From Treponema sp. (lineage in GTDB: Bacteria; Spirochaetota; Spirochaetia; Treponematales; Treponemataceae), in the NCBI GenBank assembly GCA_016294105.1, contig JAEDCN010000020.1, positions 1 through 43,516 of the forward strand: a DNA stretch of 43,516 bases, read 5' to 3'. Position numbers and translations under genes: made by a program. Below, one piece after another: positions 15,894 to 24,223 of the stretch. Within the stretch, counting starts at the first letter, position 1. Each line of letters starts with the position of its first letter. The notes under the pieces are model-generated. The model was not told the origin of the DNA. It ran no database searches and was given only the letters and a program-made list of their open reading frames with translations.

Positions 15894-16856
15894 TTAGTTT
15901 TCTTGAACTAGCTGAAGAATGGTTTCTAGGGGGAGACTTGTACCTTGGGCTACTTGTTCTGGGGAAAGGCTCATGGAAAGAAGAGTTTTTGCTGTTTCCA
16001 AAGCTTTTTGGTAGGCTCCTTGTTTCATCCCTTGTTCAATTCCTTGCTGGAGTCCTTGTTCAATTCCTTGCTGGAGTCCTTGCTGGAGTCCTTGTTGAAG
16101 TCCTTGTTGGAGTCCTTGTTGGAGTCCATCTTGAAGTCCAGCTTGGAGTCCGGCTTCATGGCCTCTCTCGAAACCATTTTCATATGCATCGTATTCTATA
16201 TCAGCCATTTTTAGTGCCAGTGTCATAAACGACCTCCTTTCAATGGAATTGTTTTTCAGTGTGGTGATTTTGTTGAAAATTTCTTGTGTTAAAGTGGATT
16301 CAGCAACACCATCCTGTAAATAATGATAAAATGCTTGTAATTTCTGGTCAAGGGCTGAAAGCTTTGTGGCTTTGGTGTTCAAAAAGATGCGGAGAGAACC
16401 GTCTTTTAGTTTGAGCCCTTTATCCTCGTTACAGATGTATTCAAAGGTATAACGAGGATAATTTCTGTCAAAAGGGTCAAAAGTACAGATGAAAATGAGG
16501 ATGTTTTCTGGTAAATCCCGATATTTTGTTCCTGTTGAAGTGGTAGACACATCTGCTACACTTTGGTAATAACGGCTTCGTTTGGGTAACTCCTTCTTGT
16601 GACCAGTTTGAACTTCTACATTAATAATGCGATTTTCATCCCTTAAAAATACGTCCATAATGATTCGCATGGAATCAGGATCGGTTTTGTGCTCGTCTTG
16701 GGCTGAAAGATAACGTATCTTTCCAATTCTCACCCCAAGAATTAGTTCTACTACCTGACGACAAATGTGTTCATCGTGCATCACCCGGGAAAAGATAAAG
16801 TTATCAGTAAAGGTGAGACTTTCCCACTTTTTCTGCAATTCTGCTTCTGTTAACAT
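15894..16856 (-). CDS. Rpn family PD-(D/E)XK nuclease-like protein
   Basis: Belongs to the Rpn (recombination-promoting nuclease / PD-(D/E)XK transposase-like) family. The core lies in the first 220 residues: the opening LTFTDNFIFSRVM, IMDVFLRDENRIINVEVQTG with the D...E-x-Q catalytic pattern, RSRYYQSVAD and TFEYICNEDKGLKLKDG. After this comes a tail of about eleven GLQQ/GLQD/GIEQ four-residue units (about 240-285) and a short C-terminal helix. I chose ATG 16856, with a strong GAGGTGA site immediately upstream, rather than the longer frame to 16910. Such genes are multicopy in Treponema genomes and are often near variable regions. Confidence 0.87.
   Translation of the reverse strand: MLTEAELQKKWESLTFTDNFIFSRVMHDEHICRQVVELILGVRIGKIRYLSAQDEHKTDPDSMRIIMDVFLRDENRIINVEVQTGHKKELPKRSRYYQSVADVSTTSTGTKYRDLPENILIFICTFDPFDRNYPRYTFEYICNEDKGLKLKDGSLRIFLNTKATKLSALDQKLQAFYHYLQDGVAESTLTQEIFNKITTLKNNSIERRSFMTLALKMADIEYDAYENGFERGHEAGLQAGLQDGLQQGLQQGLQQGLQQGLQQGIEQGLQQGIEQGMKQGAYQKALETAKTLLSMSLSPEQVAQGTSLPLETILQLVQEN
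16028..16150 (-). repeat. 12-bp tandem repeats encoding GLQQ units
   Basis: Degenerate 12-bp units (on the forward strand CTTGTTGGAGTC and variants) repeat about ten times within the Rpn gene and encode four-residue GLQQ-type repeats. Unit gain or loss keeps the frame. Confidence 0.85.
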
Positions 16857-16984
16857 ATTCACCTCAAAAAAAATTATTCCTTTACTATACTTATAGGGTT
16901 GAACTAGCAAAAATTTGTCACTTTCCCAGAAAAAACTTCATCTTTTTGATTTTTTATCCAGCCCCATCTACCTAGCTCCTGAGT

Positions 16985-17013
16985 TTGACATTTTGAATAA
17001 AAAAAGTTATCCT
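16985..17013 (+). promoter_or_regulatory. Promoter of the DUF2156 gene-thrC unit
   Basis: TTGACA (16985-16990) and TATCCT (17008-17013) with a 17-bp spacer. The predicted start near 17020 leaves only about 8 nt before ATG 17028, with a minimal AGG in it. Confidence 0.75.
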
Positions 17014-17027
17014 TATGGACACAGGTT

Positions 17028-17942
17028 ATGAGTTATCTTTTAGATTTTCCCCAGTTTTCAACTATAGATATGAATATGTTTCAGGAAGTAACGGAGTTTT
17101 GCCGAAATCTGGACGCAGGGGTAAGCGAATTTCTTTTTTCAAATATTTATCTCGACTCAAAAAAATATCAATATACCATTGCTCGGCTATCTGATGAATC
17201 CTTGATTTTAGCTGGTGTAAATCCCACCCGTGAATTTGAAGGCCTTGATTTGACTGGAAAGTTTTTTTCTGTCCTGGGAAAGGCTCCCTCGATAGAGTTG
17301 GTGGAAGAGCTTTTTTCTCAAGGTTATTATTGGAAAAACATGACTGCTGCTATTTATGAGGAATTGGGTCAGCAGCTGGAGCAGCGGGGCTATCGGGTGC
17401 TAGAGGATCGGGATAATTTTGACTATCTGTATCGCCGTACCGACTTGGCAAGCCTTCAAGGCAAGGCTTTTCATAAAAAAAAGAATCTGGTAAATGCCTT
17501 TACTGCCGCCTATGAGTCTCAGATAAAGCCCCTGGATGTGTACACTCTGCCAGAAGCTCGGCTTGTACTGGAAAGTTGGCGAAAAACTCGGCCAGAGGAT
17601 GATCCAGGAGATTTTGAGCAATGTGCTTGGGCCTTGGATAATTTCCAAAAATTCAATTTTTCTGGGGTGCTTGTTTTTGCTGATGGAATACCTGTGGGAC
17701 TTTCTGTGGGAGAATTCATGCAGCAGGGAAGAATGTTTGTGGTGCTGTTTGAAAAGGGCATCAATAGCTACAAGGGAGTGTATCAGTTTGTAAATCGTTC
17801 CCAGGCCTTAAATCTGCCTGTTACCGTGGAGCTTATCAATCGGGAGCAGGACATGGGAAATGCTGGCTTGCGGCAAGCAAAGATGACCTACCGACCAGTA
17901 GATTTTACAAAGAAGTTTTTGGTGATTCCTGCCAGTCGGTAA
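17028..17942 (+). CDS. DUF2156 domain protein (GNAT-like)
   Basis: A 304-residue protein resembling DUF2156, the C-terminal domain of phosphatidylglycerol lysyltransferases, here without the membrane part. These proteins have a double GNAT-like fold and are probably aminoacyl- or acyl-transferases. The recognisable region is DRDNFDYLYRRTDLASLQGKAFHKKKNLVNAF (about 130-165), followed by VLVFADGIPVGLSVGEFM and VNRSQALNLPVTVELINREQDMGNAGLRQAKMTYRP. No signal peptide or membrane segment, so cytoplasmic. It has its own TTGACA/TATCCT promoter and is followed after 54 nt by thrC. Its substrate is unknown. Confidence 0.8.
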   Translation: MSYLLDFPQFSTIDMNMFQEVTEFCRNLDAGVSEFLFSNIYLDSKKYQYTIARLSDESLILAGVNPTREFEGLDLTGKFFSVLGKAPSIELVEELFSQGYYWKNMTAAIYEELGQQLEQRGYRVLEDRDNFDYLYRRTDLASLQGKAFHKKKNLVNAFTAAYESQIKPLDVYTLPEARLVLESWRKTRPEDDPGDFEQCAWALDNFQKFNFSGVLVFADGIPVGLSVGEFMQQGRMFVVLFEKGINSYKGVYQFVNRSQALNLPVTVELINREQDMGNAGLRQAKMTYRPVDFTKKFLVIPASR

Positions 17943-17966
17943 CAGGACTGGTTCCATTCAATTTGA

Positions 17967-17986
17967 GGGAGGCCAGAGAAATCTGG
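17967..17986 (+). promoter_or_regulatory. Distant Shine-Dalgarno plus hairpin before thrC
   Basis: GGGAGG (17967-17972) is 24 nt from the thrC ATG, too far for normal initiation. A perfect 5-bp hairpin with a GAAA tetraloop (CCAGA-GAAA-TCTGG, 17973-17986) lies between them. If folded it reduces the effective spacing to about 10 nt. Confidence 0.45.
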
Positions 17987-17996
17987 AAATAATCCT

Positions 17997-19346
17997 ATGG
18001 ATTTTGTTAGTACACGTAATCAAAACAACAGGGTAAGTTATAGTCAGGCAATTACCCACTGTCTTTGCCCCGACGGAGGCTTGTTCGTTCCTTCCTCCAG
18101 CGAGGATATGCGTCCTTGGATTTATTATCTGAAAGAAACCACCAGCTTTGCTTCCATTGCAGGAAGCCTTACCTCTGCTTTGCTGCGAAAGGAATTTAGT
18201 CCCTTGGTAAGCGAGGCCATTGCCACCAAGGCATTTCCCTTTTCCCCAGAATTTACCCAGCTGGACGAGAACCTGTACAAGCTAAGTCTTTTTACTGGGC
18301 CCACTGGTTCCCACAAGGACTTTGGAGTTTCCTATCTGGTAAATTGCTTAGAATACACTCTGCTGTTACAGGATAAGACTGCCACAGTTTTTGCCGTTTC
18401 TGACGGAGAGATTGCCTCCTGCCTTGCCCATGCCATGCGGGGAAAAAAGCAGCTAAAGGCACTGATTCTCTATTCAAAGGGAAGTATGCGAGGCTTTGAG
18501 GATTCCGACTGTATCTGGAATGGCGGTAACATCTATCCTGTGGAGGTTGACGGTAGCTTTGAAGATTGCAGCCTCTTAGCTCGACAGCTTTTTAGTCGCC
18601 AAGATTTGGTGGAAAAATACAATCTCACCTTGGCAAATACGGTGAATATTGGCCGCCTGTTGCCTCAAACCTTTTTCTATCTGTATGCCTTTTCTCGGCT
18701 GCGGGGCCGGGTCTGTGGCGATATTTTCTATGCGGTGGCACCAGGAAACTACGGCAACATTGTGGCTGGTTTGTATGGCTGGAAATGCTCACTGCCAGTA
18801 AATGCCTTTATCACTGAATGTACTCAGGATTTAAAGCTAGATTCCTCGGGAAAAGCCAAGCTGAATGTGGATGCCACTCCCTTTGCCCAGCGCCCCTGGG
18901 TAGATCCATGTAGTCCCTCTAATCTAGAACGGTTGGAGGAGGTGTTCCAGGCTCAGCCCATGATGCTTCGTGGATTAATTTATCCTCGGCCAGTTTCCGA
19001 GGCTGAACGAGAGGCTGCCTGTAAGGAGCTGTTCCAAAAATACGGTATCTTTGCCAACGGAGAAACTGCTGGTTCCTATGCCGCTGCAAAAAAGTATACT
19101 GAAAACTTTATCGACAAGGATAGCTCCGTGGTGTTGGTTTCTAGAGATCATCCTGCTTTAACGGGAGAAAATCTTGGTAGCTTTGTGGGCTCCTTTTACG
19201 GGCGTGACTGGATTACTCGGATTTGTGGCAAGGCCCCTGTGTTGCCAGAAGATTTGCAAAGGCTGTTGGAGCCAATTCAGCCAGAAAAGACGATTTCCTG
19301 CAGCATGCATGAGCTGGAAGGACTTTTACAAGAGATTGCTGGATAA
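17997..19346 (+). CDS. thrC: Threonine synthase
   Basis: PLP enzyme converting O-phosphohomoserine to threonine and phosphate. The 449 residues start with the family N-terminus (STRNQNNRVSYSQAITHCLCPDGGLFVP), carry the PLP lysine Lys107 in GPTGSHKDFG and the phosphate-binding VAPGNYGNIVAGLYG glycine loop. The length matches the class with an N-terminal helical domain, as in E. coli ThrC. It lies downstream of the DUF2156 gene, and the unusual Shine-Dalgarno/hairpin arrangement may set its translation. A hairpin follows the stop codon. Confidence 0.94.
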   Translation: MDFVSTRNQNNRVSYSQAITHCLCPDGGLFVPSSSEDMRPWIYYLKETTSFASIAGSLTSALLRKEFSPLVSEAIATKAFPFSPEFTQLDENLYKLSLFTGPTGSHKDFGVSYLVNCLEYTLLLQDKTATVFAVSDGEIASCLAHAMRGKKQLKALILYSKGSMRGFEDSDCIWNGGNIYPVEVDGSFEDCSLLARQLFSRQDLVEKYNLTLANTVNIGRLLPQTFFYLYAFSRLRGRVCGDIFYAVAPGNYGNIVAGLYGWKCSLPVNAFITECTQDLKLDSSGKAKLNVDATPFAQRPWVDPCSPSNLERLEEVFQAQPMMLRGLIYPRPVSEAEREAACKELFQKYGIFANGETAGSYAAAKKYTENFIDKDSSVVLVSRDHPALTGENLGSFVGSFYGRDWITRICGKAPVLPEDLQRLLEPIQPEKTISCSMHELEGLLQEIAG

Positions 19347-19350
19347 AAAA

Positions 19351-19388
19351 AGGGACAGTTCCTGAGCGAAAAGCTCAGAGCTGTCCCT
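19351..19388 (-). terminator. Long hairpin after thrC
   Basis: AGGGACAG/CTGTCCCT (8 bp) encloses CTGAGC/GCTCAG (6 bp) with a GAAAA loop. Six or more A precede it, so as a rho-independent terminator it would work in the reverse direction (end of the tRNA-Cys transcript). On the forward strand no T-run follows, so for thrC it is at most a 3' stabilising hairpin. Confidence 0.55.
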
Positions 19389-19461
19389 TCCTGTATGTAA
19401 ACAGGTTTGTCCAACATGCTGCAAAACGATGATGAAAAAACTGTGGACACCCTAGAAAAGT

Positions 19462-19503
19462 GAAAGGGGCTTTCCTAAGAATAACTCTTGGAAAACCCCT
19501 TTC
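19462..19503 (-). terminator. Hairpin downstream of tRNA-Cys
   Basis: A 14-bp stem with one mismatch (GAAAGGGGCTTTCC at 19462-19475 against GGAAAACCCCTTTC at 19490-19503) begins 4 nt past the tRNA 3' end. On the reverse strand it is followed by CACTTTTC, a weak U-run. It is a probable processing or termination signal. Confidence 0.5.
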
Positions 19504-19506
19504 TAA

Positions 19507-19578
19507 AGGCGCCAATCAGAATCGAACTGATGAATAACGGTTTTGCAGACCGCTCCCTTACCACTTGGGCATGGCGCC
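19507..19578 (-). tRNA. tRNA-Cys (GCA)
   Basis: A 72-nt cloverleaf on the reverse strand. Acceptor stem GGCGCCA/TGGCGCC (7 bp) with U as discriminator base, as expected for cysteine. D arm CCC...GGG, anticodon stem GCGGT/ACCGT with loop CTGCAAA (anticodon GCA), and T arm ATCAG-TTCGATT-CTGAT. The 3' CCA is not encoded (TTA follows), so it must be added by the CCA-adding enzyme. A promoter lies just upstream. Confidence 0.96.
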
Positions 19579-19589
19579 GTAGTGGTGAT

Positions 19590-19618
19590 ATATTACCACA
19601 AAACAAAATTCATGTCTA
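19590..19618 (-). promoter_or_regulatory. Promoter of tRNA-Cys
   Basis: On the reverse strand TAGACA (19613-19618) and TAATAT (19590-19595) with 17-bp spacing, placing the start about 5 nt before the mature tRNA 5' end. Confidence 0.6.
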
Positions 19619-19670
19619 TAGTCTAGCTTGGATAATTTTACGTAATCTAGTTTTTTATGACAAAAGTCGA

Positions 19671-19676
19671 TATACT
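19671..19676 (+). promoter_or_regulatory. -10 box of the GH3 lipoprotein gene (predicted leaderless)
   Basis: TATACT ends 8 nt before ATG 19685. The -35 position (TAGTTT) is poor. No Shine-Dalgarno sequence lies in the 8 nt; a leader of about one base is predicted. Confidence 0.45.
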
Positions 19677-19684
19677 GTCTAGGT

Positions 19685-21496
19685 ATGCAAAAAAATCATC
19701 AGCATGGTCAACAGAATTGTTTTTTTCTGGGAAGATGTGTTTCCCTTTTGGTGCTGCTTGTAGTCAGCATCCTTCTTTTCTCATGTAAAAAAGGGCAACA
19801 AGCTCTTACTTCTGAGGCTTTGAGTCAGGCTCAAAGTCAGGCTGTACCCTTGACTGCTGAAGATTTACCACAGGACATTACCTTTTGGAGCGACTATCCT
19901 TCAGAAATTTTAGCTCAGGCTTTAGTGCAGCGAATGAGCGACAGTGAGCTTTTGGCTCAAATTTTTATGTTTGGTTGGGCTGGACAAGAACCTTCGGCTC
20001 TCTTGAACCAGTGGGTGTTGGATCGGGGGCTGGGAAGCGTGAAGGTTTTTGGCTGGAACACCGATGACATTAATCTGGTGGCAAAATCCATTACCGCCCT
20101 GCAGGAAAAGGCTCAAAGTCGCCCCTTCCAAATCCCTCTCTATGTGGCCACCGATCAAGAAGGCGGCTGGATTCGCCATGTAAAGGGGGAGACCAGTGAA
20201 ACTCCTGGTAACTTGGCCATTGGAGCTGGTGGTTACCCTGTGGATGCCTGGTACAGTGGCTTTTACATTGCCAGAGAATTGCGGGCCTTGGGAATCAACA
20301 TGAACTTTGCCCCCACGGTGGACTTGTACACTAACCATGATTCTTCTGTTATTGGACCACGTTCCTTTAGCGAAAATGCTCTGCATACAGGTGTGCTGGG
20401 GGCAGCCTTTTCTGCAGGCTCCCTTGCTGCTGGGGTAATTCCCACCGCAAAGCATTATCCTGGCCATGGTGACACCGGGGATGATTCCCACGGACGGCTT
20501 CCTGTTATCGACATTGACCGTGACACCCTCATGAACCGTGAGCTGATTCCCTTCAAATATTTGATAGAAGAAAAGATTCCTGCCGTCATGTCTGGTCACT
20601 TGAGTTTTCCCCAGATTGTGGAGAACGGAGAGCCAGCCTCTTTGTCAAAAACCTTTTTAACAGGGATTTTACGTGAAGAGCTGGGCTACCAAGGGCTGAT
20701 TATTACAGACGACATGATGATGAACGGTGCCACAACCTGGGCGGGAACCCTTTCTTCTGCCTTTCGTCAGGCCATAGAAGCTGGCAACGACATTATCATT
20801 TCCTCCACCACCGCCCAGCTAAACGAAGCCCTGTGGACTTCTAATCTCAATCTTATGTCTACATCAGCTGAGTTTAAGGCACGAGTGATGGATGCTGCCC
20901 ATCGGGTTATTTTGTCTAAGCTGGAATATTTTAAAGGAGAAAATCCTGTTCCTTTGTATCCAAAGGTGGAGGAAATCAGTCAGCACATTCCCGACCCAGA
21001 AGCCCAGGAATTCTTTTTGGCTCAGGCTTGTCGTTCCATTACCTTGTACAAGGGGGACTTGTTTCCTCTGTCAGCTGATGCTCCAGAGGCTACCAGTAAG
21101 GGAATTTTGCTGGCGGGACAAAGCCAGTTCCCAGAGTTTTTTCAGGAAGGCAAGCGTCGCTACCCAGAAGCCGACACTATGAAATTCAACTACAACATGG
21201 GGCCCAACGAACGGGCTTGGATGTCTAATAATTTAGTGTCACTTGCATCAAAATATTCCACCGTTATTATTTGTGTGGCAGATGCTGCCAGTGCCCGTGT
21301 GGCAGAAAGTCTGAAAAACCATGGTGTTTCCGTGGTGGTGATTTCTGTTTTGGCTCCAGTGCCTGCCATGGATTTGGCACAGTGGGCAGATACGGTGCTT
21401 ATGGCCTACAGCTATTCTCCTTATTCCTTCAATGCGGTTTTTGGAGCATTGGCAGGCGAATTTACTGTGCGGGGCGTGTTCCCCTTGGCGGAATAA
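19685..21496 (+). CDS. Glycoside hydrolase family 3 lipoprotein (NagZ-like beta-N-acetylhexosaminidase)
   Basis: A 603-residue GH3 enzyme with an N-terminal lipobox (SILLFSC), so exported and membrane-anchored. The NagZ-type catalytic loop KHYPGHGDTGDDSH is present (about residue 256), carrying the His-Asp dyad typical of GH3 N-acetylglucosaminidases. The nucleophile is in IITDDMMMNGA (about 340). A second alpha/beta domain of about 200 residues follows. It probably releases N-acetylglucosamine from peptidoglycan fragments or chitin-like substrates outside the cytoplasm, unlike the cytoplasmic NagZ of E. coli. The GNAT gene begins 2 nt past its stop, suggesting coupled translation. Confidence 0.87.
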   Translation: MQKNHQHGQQNCFFLGRCVSLLVLLVVSILLFSCKKGQQALTSEALSQAQSQAVPLTAEDLPQDITFWSDYPSEILAQALVQRMSDSELLAQIFMFGWAGQEPSALLNQWVLDRGLGSVKVFGWNTDDINLVAKSITALQEKAQSRPFQIPLYVATDQEGGWIRHVKGETSETPGNLAIGAGGYPVDAWYSGFYIARELRALGINMNFAPTVDLYTNHDSSVIGPRSFSENALHTGVLGAAFSAGSLAAGVIPTAKHYPGHGDTGDDSHGRLPVIDIDRDTLMNRELIPFKYLIEEKIPAVMSGHLSFPQIVENGEPASLSKTFLTGILREELGYQGLIITDDMMMNGATTWAGTLSSAFRQAIEAGNDIIISSTTAQLNEALWTSNLNLMSTSAEFKARVMDAAHRVILSKLEYFKGENPVPLYPKVEEISQHIPDPEAQEFFLAQACRSITLYKGDLFPLSADAPEATSKGILLAGQSQFPEFFQEGKRRYPEADTMKFNYNMGPNERAWMSNNLVSLASKYSTVIICVADAASARVAESLKNHGVSVVVISVLAPVPAMDLAQWADTVLMAYSYSPYSFNAVFGALAGEFTVRGVFPLAE

Positions 21497-21498
21497 GT

Positions 21499-22437
21499 AT
21501 GGTTTCTCTGTGTCCACTGCAGCAGTTGCCCTTGGAGGCTGTAAAGAGCTTTGTGCTTGCCAACGAGATTTTTGGAATCCAGCTAGCAGAACGACTGGAG
21601 CAATATATTTCATTTCTGAAAGAAGGTAAGGCAGCTGGTGGTACTATTGATGCAAAGACTGCTGGTGATAAAGGCTTCGCCGGTGATTTTTTGTGCTTGC
21701 TGGAGGATAACAGCCTGTGGGGAGTGATTTTTGCTTCCAAGGCTGGATTGGTGTTGTCCTGTATTCCTCAAAAGCTACCAGAAAATATTTTTAAAGAAGC
21801 TGTTCCTGTGCTTTCTGCTTGGTTTTTAGGAAAGAAGGTGTATTGTGTCAGTGGCTGGTCTCGTGGCGTACAGCTGATTCGAGAGGCCCTTCGTTTATGT
21901 GCCGCTAGTGGCAATGATGATTTCAACCGGCAGGTGGTGGAGCACCGTCGCTATCTATTTATGTGCTACGATGGTCGCCGTTGCAGGCGGGAGCTAATTC
22001 CTCAGCTTCCAGTAATTCCCTGTGGTCTTGGAGATTTGGAGGACTTGTATCATCTGCAAAGTGCCTACGACACCGTGGAGGTGCTTCCCAAAAATTACCC
22101 TTTTAGGCCAGAAACCTGCCGATCCAATCTTCAGCGGATTTTGAAATTAGGTAATGTGGTGGCAATTCCTGAGGATGCAGGGAATCAAAGGTTTATAGCA
22201 AAGGCAAATTTTTCTGCTGTGTCCTGGCGCTTTGCTCTGATTGGTGGGGTGTATACTGTGGAGCAGCATCGAAAAAAAGGCTATGCTGGTCGCCTAGTGC
22301 AGTGGATGGGGGATGAGGCAGCCAAAAGTCAGCGTCAGGCGGTGCTTTTTGTGCGGGAGGAAAATCTTGCTGCCCGTCACGCTTATGAAAATGCTGGTTA
22401 TTTTTTCTCTGGTAATTACGAGATTGTGTACTACTAG
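21499..22437 (+). CDS. GNAT family acetyltransferase
   Basis: About 312 residues. The C-terminal 110 residues form a GNAT domain: ALIGGVYTVEQHRKKGYAGRLVQWM (motif A with the acetyl-CoA loop R-K-K-G-Y-A-G) and VLFVREENLAARHAYENAGYFF (motif B). The N-terminal 200 residues have only weak resemblance to a second, degenerate GNAT fold, as in DUF4081/GNAT two-domain proteins. The frame is open farther upstream inside the GH3 gene, but ATG 21499, two bases after the GH3 stop, is the sensible coupled start. The substrate is unknown; a role in amino-sugar or cell-wall metabolism is only suggested by the neighbour. Confidence 0.78.
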   Translation: MVSLCPLQQLPLEAVKSFVLANEIFGIQLAERLEQYISFLKEGKAAGGTIDAKTAGDKGFAGDFLCLLEDNSLWGVIFASKAGLVLSCIPQKLPENIFKEAVPVLSAWFLGKKVYCVSGWSRGVQLIREALRLCAASGNDDFNRQVVEHRRYLFMCYDGRRCRRELIPQLPVIPCGLGDLEDLYHLQSAYDTVEVLPKNYPFRPETCRSNLQRILKLGNVVAIPEDAGNQRFIAKANFSAVSWRFALIGGVYTVEQHRKKGYAGRLVQWMGDEAAKSQRQAVLFVREENLAARHAYENAGYFFSGNYEIVYY

Positions 22438-22516
22438 CTGCTGATTTTGGGCAATTCTAGCACAAATCCTTTATGTCTGTATTCAGTTGGTAAAATCTTT
22501 AGTAAAAGTAAATATC

Positions 22517-22545
22517 TTGAAGTAAAACTTATTTCTTGATATACT
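22517..22545 (+). promoter_or_regulatory. Promoter of putP (predicted leaderless)
   Basis: TTGAAG (22517-22522) and TATACT (22540-22545), 17-bp spacer. The -10 box ends 6 nt before ATG 22552, so transcription should begin at the A of the start codon. Confidence 0.7.
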
Positions 22546-22551
22546 AGAGAA

Positions 22552-24066
22552 ATGAATTCAAATATGATTAGCATAATTATCGCCTTCGTTTTGTATCTTT
22601 CCATGATGATTGTAATTGGAATGCGGTACATGAAAAAGAACGAAACTTCCAGCGACTTTTTTTTGGGAGGCCGCCAAGTTGGGCCTTGGATGACAGCCTT
22701 GAGTGCTGAAGCTTCTGATATGTCTGGTTGGCTTTTGATGGGCTTACCAGGCTTGGCCTATTTGGGCGGTATGAAAGAAGCATTTTGGACAGCTTTAGGA
22801 CTTGTTATTGGAACATACTTGAACTGGCTTATTGTTGCCAAGCCTTTAAGAAAATGTACCATTGCTTTTGGTGATTCCGTTACCATGCCCGAGTTCTTTA
22901 CCCATCGGTTTAAGGATAAGAGTCGCCTGCTTTCCACCATTTCCGTTGTTTTAATTATCTTTTTCTTTACCATTTACACAGCATCTGGATTTGTGGCATG
23001 TGCCAAGCTCTTTAACTCAGTGTTTGAAATGGATTACCACTTGGGATTGATTATTGGTGTTGTAGTTATTTTGGTGTACACCATCTTGGGTGGATACTTG
23101 GCAGTTTGTGCTACAGACTTTATCCAAGGAACCCTCATGTTCATTGCCCTAATTATTGCTGGTTTGATTATGATGGTTACTTTGGGTGGTCCTACTGAGG
23201 CTCTAGCAAAGGTGGGTGAGTTTAGTCAGCGGGCAATTAGCGGTGAATTTGGGGCTGAAATGCAGGCTAAGTTTACTGCAAATCAGCATTATGGCATTGT
23301 TCCTATTATCTCTGCCCTAGCTTGGGGATTAGGATATTTCGGTATGCCTCATATTTTGGTGCGATTTATGGGAATCCGCTCCAACAAGGACGTAGCTCTT
23401 TCTCGCCGTATTGCTACTGTATGGGTTGTAATTGCCTTTATTGGAGCCTTGTTGGTAGGTGCTTTGGGAACTGTGTATCATCTTCCTGGAATCCTTACTC
23501 CTGCTGCTGCTGAGACCATCTTCAGTGTTTCCATCCAGAATATGTTCCCCGCCTTTATTGCAGGTATCTTCCTTTGTGCAATTTTGGCTGCAGCCATGAG
23601 TACTGCTGACTCCCAGCTTTTGGTAGCATCCTCTGCCTTTAGTCACGACATTTACAAGGGACTGATTAAAAAGAATGCTTCTGCAAAGGAAATCTTGAAC
23701 GTAAGCCGTGTTGCTGTTGTGCTTATTTCCGTTATTGCCTTTATTATGGCTTGGGATGAAAACAGCTCCATCTTTGGTTTGGTAAGCTACGCTTGGGCGG
23801 GATTTGGTGCCACCTTTGGTCCACTGGTTCTTCTGGCCTTGTTCTGGCGAGGAGCTACAGCTAAGGGTGCAATTGTAGGCTTGATTGTTGGTGGTGTAAC
23901 CGTTGTAGTTTGGCACAATTTGCAGGGTGGAATCTTTGCAGTTTACGAGATTTTGCCTGCCTTTATCTTGTGCTTAGTTTCTGCTGTAGTAGTAAGCTTG
24001 CTGGACAAGAACAAGGATCCAGAAATGCTTGCAGAATTCGATGCCTTCAAAAAGATTGAAGATTAA
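22552..24066 (+). CDS. putP: Sodium/proline symporter
   Basis: A 504-residue member of the sodium:solute symporter family, closest in pattern to PutP, which takes up proline with Na+ across the inner membrane. About 13 hydrophobic segments are present. Typical PutP stretches include SDFFLGGRQVGPWMTALSAEASDMSGWLLMGLPG (residues 34-67), the proline/Na+ site region, and AILAAAMSTADSQLLVASSAFSHD (about 345). The ATG has no usable Shine-Dalgarno site and a promoter ends 6 nt upstream. A strong terminator follows. Other SSS substrates cannot be excluded. Confidence 0.92.
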   Translation: MNSNMISIIIAFVLYLSMMIVIGMRYMKKNETSSDFFLGGRQVGPWMTALSAEASDMSGWLLMGLPGLAYLGGMKEAFWTALGLVIGTYLNWLIVAKPLRKCTIAFGDSVTMPEFFTHRFKDKSRLLSTISVVLIIFFFTIYTASGFVACAKLFNSVFEMDYHLGLIIGVVVILVYTILGGYLAVCATDFIQGTLMFIALIIAGLIMMVTLGGPTEALAKVGEFSQRAISGEFGAEMQAKFTANQHYGIVPIISALAWGLGYFGMPHILVRFMGIRSNKDVALSRRIATVWVVIAFIGALLVGALGTVYHLPGILTPAAAETIFSVSIQNMFPAFIAGIFLCAILAAAMSTADSQLLVASSAFSHDIYKGLIKKNASAKEILNVSRVAVVLISVIAFIMAWDENSSIFGLVSYAWAGFGATFGPLVLLALFWRGATAKGAIVGLIVGGVTVVVWHNLQGGIFAVYEILPAFILCLVSAVVVSLLDKNKDPEMLAEFDAFKKIED

Positions 24067-24073
24067 TGCTTAC

Positions 24074-24105
24074 AAAAAGGAGCTTGGAAACGAGCTCCTT
24101 TTTTT
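24074..24105 (+). terminator. Rho-independent terminator of putP
   Basis: An 11-bp perfect stem AAAAAGGAGCT/AGCTCCTTTTT with loop TGGAAACG runs directly into a T-tract, 7 nt past the putP stop codon. Confidence 0.92.
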
Positions 24106-24159
24106 ATTCCCTGTATTTAGTTCAGTGTATTAAAAATTAGGTCAGTGATTTACACCGAA

Positions 24160-24196
24160 GAAATAAAAAAGCTGGACAAGTAAAAACTCGTCCAGC
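24160..24196 (-). terminator. Rho-independent terminator of glgP
   Basis: On the reverse strand GCTGGACGAG pairs with CTTGTCCAGC (7 bp, one mismatch, 2 bp) and is followed by TTTTTTATTTC. It lies 28 nt past the glgP stop, facing the putP terminator. Confidence 0.87.
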
Positions 24197-24223
24197 CTTT
24201 TCGTTAGGGTTTTACGTTAAATC

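Noticed and set aside
16028..16150. A CRISPR array
   Set aside because: The short repeats are contiguous 12-bp units within a coding frame, without spacers; no cas genes are present.
21271..21498. A longer N-terminus for the GNAT gene, starting inside the GH3 gene
   Set aside because: The extra part is Cys/Arg-rich, out of frame with the well-conserved GH3 end, and ATG 21499 directly follows the GH3 stop.
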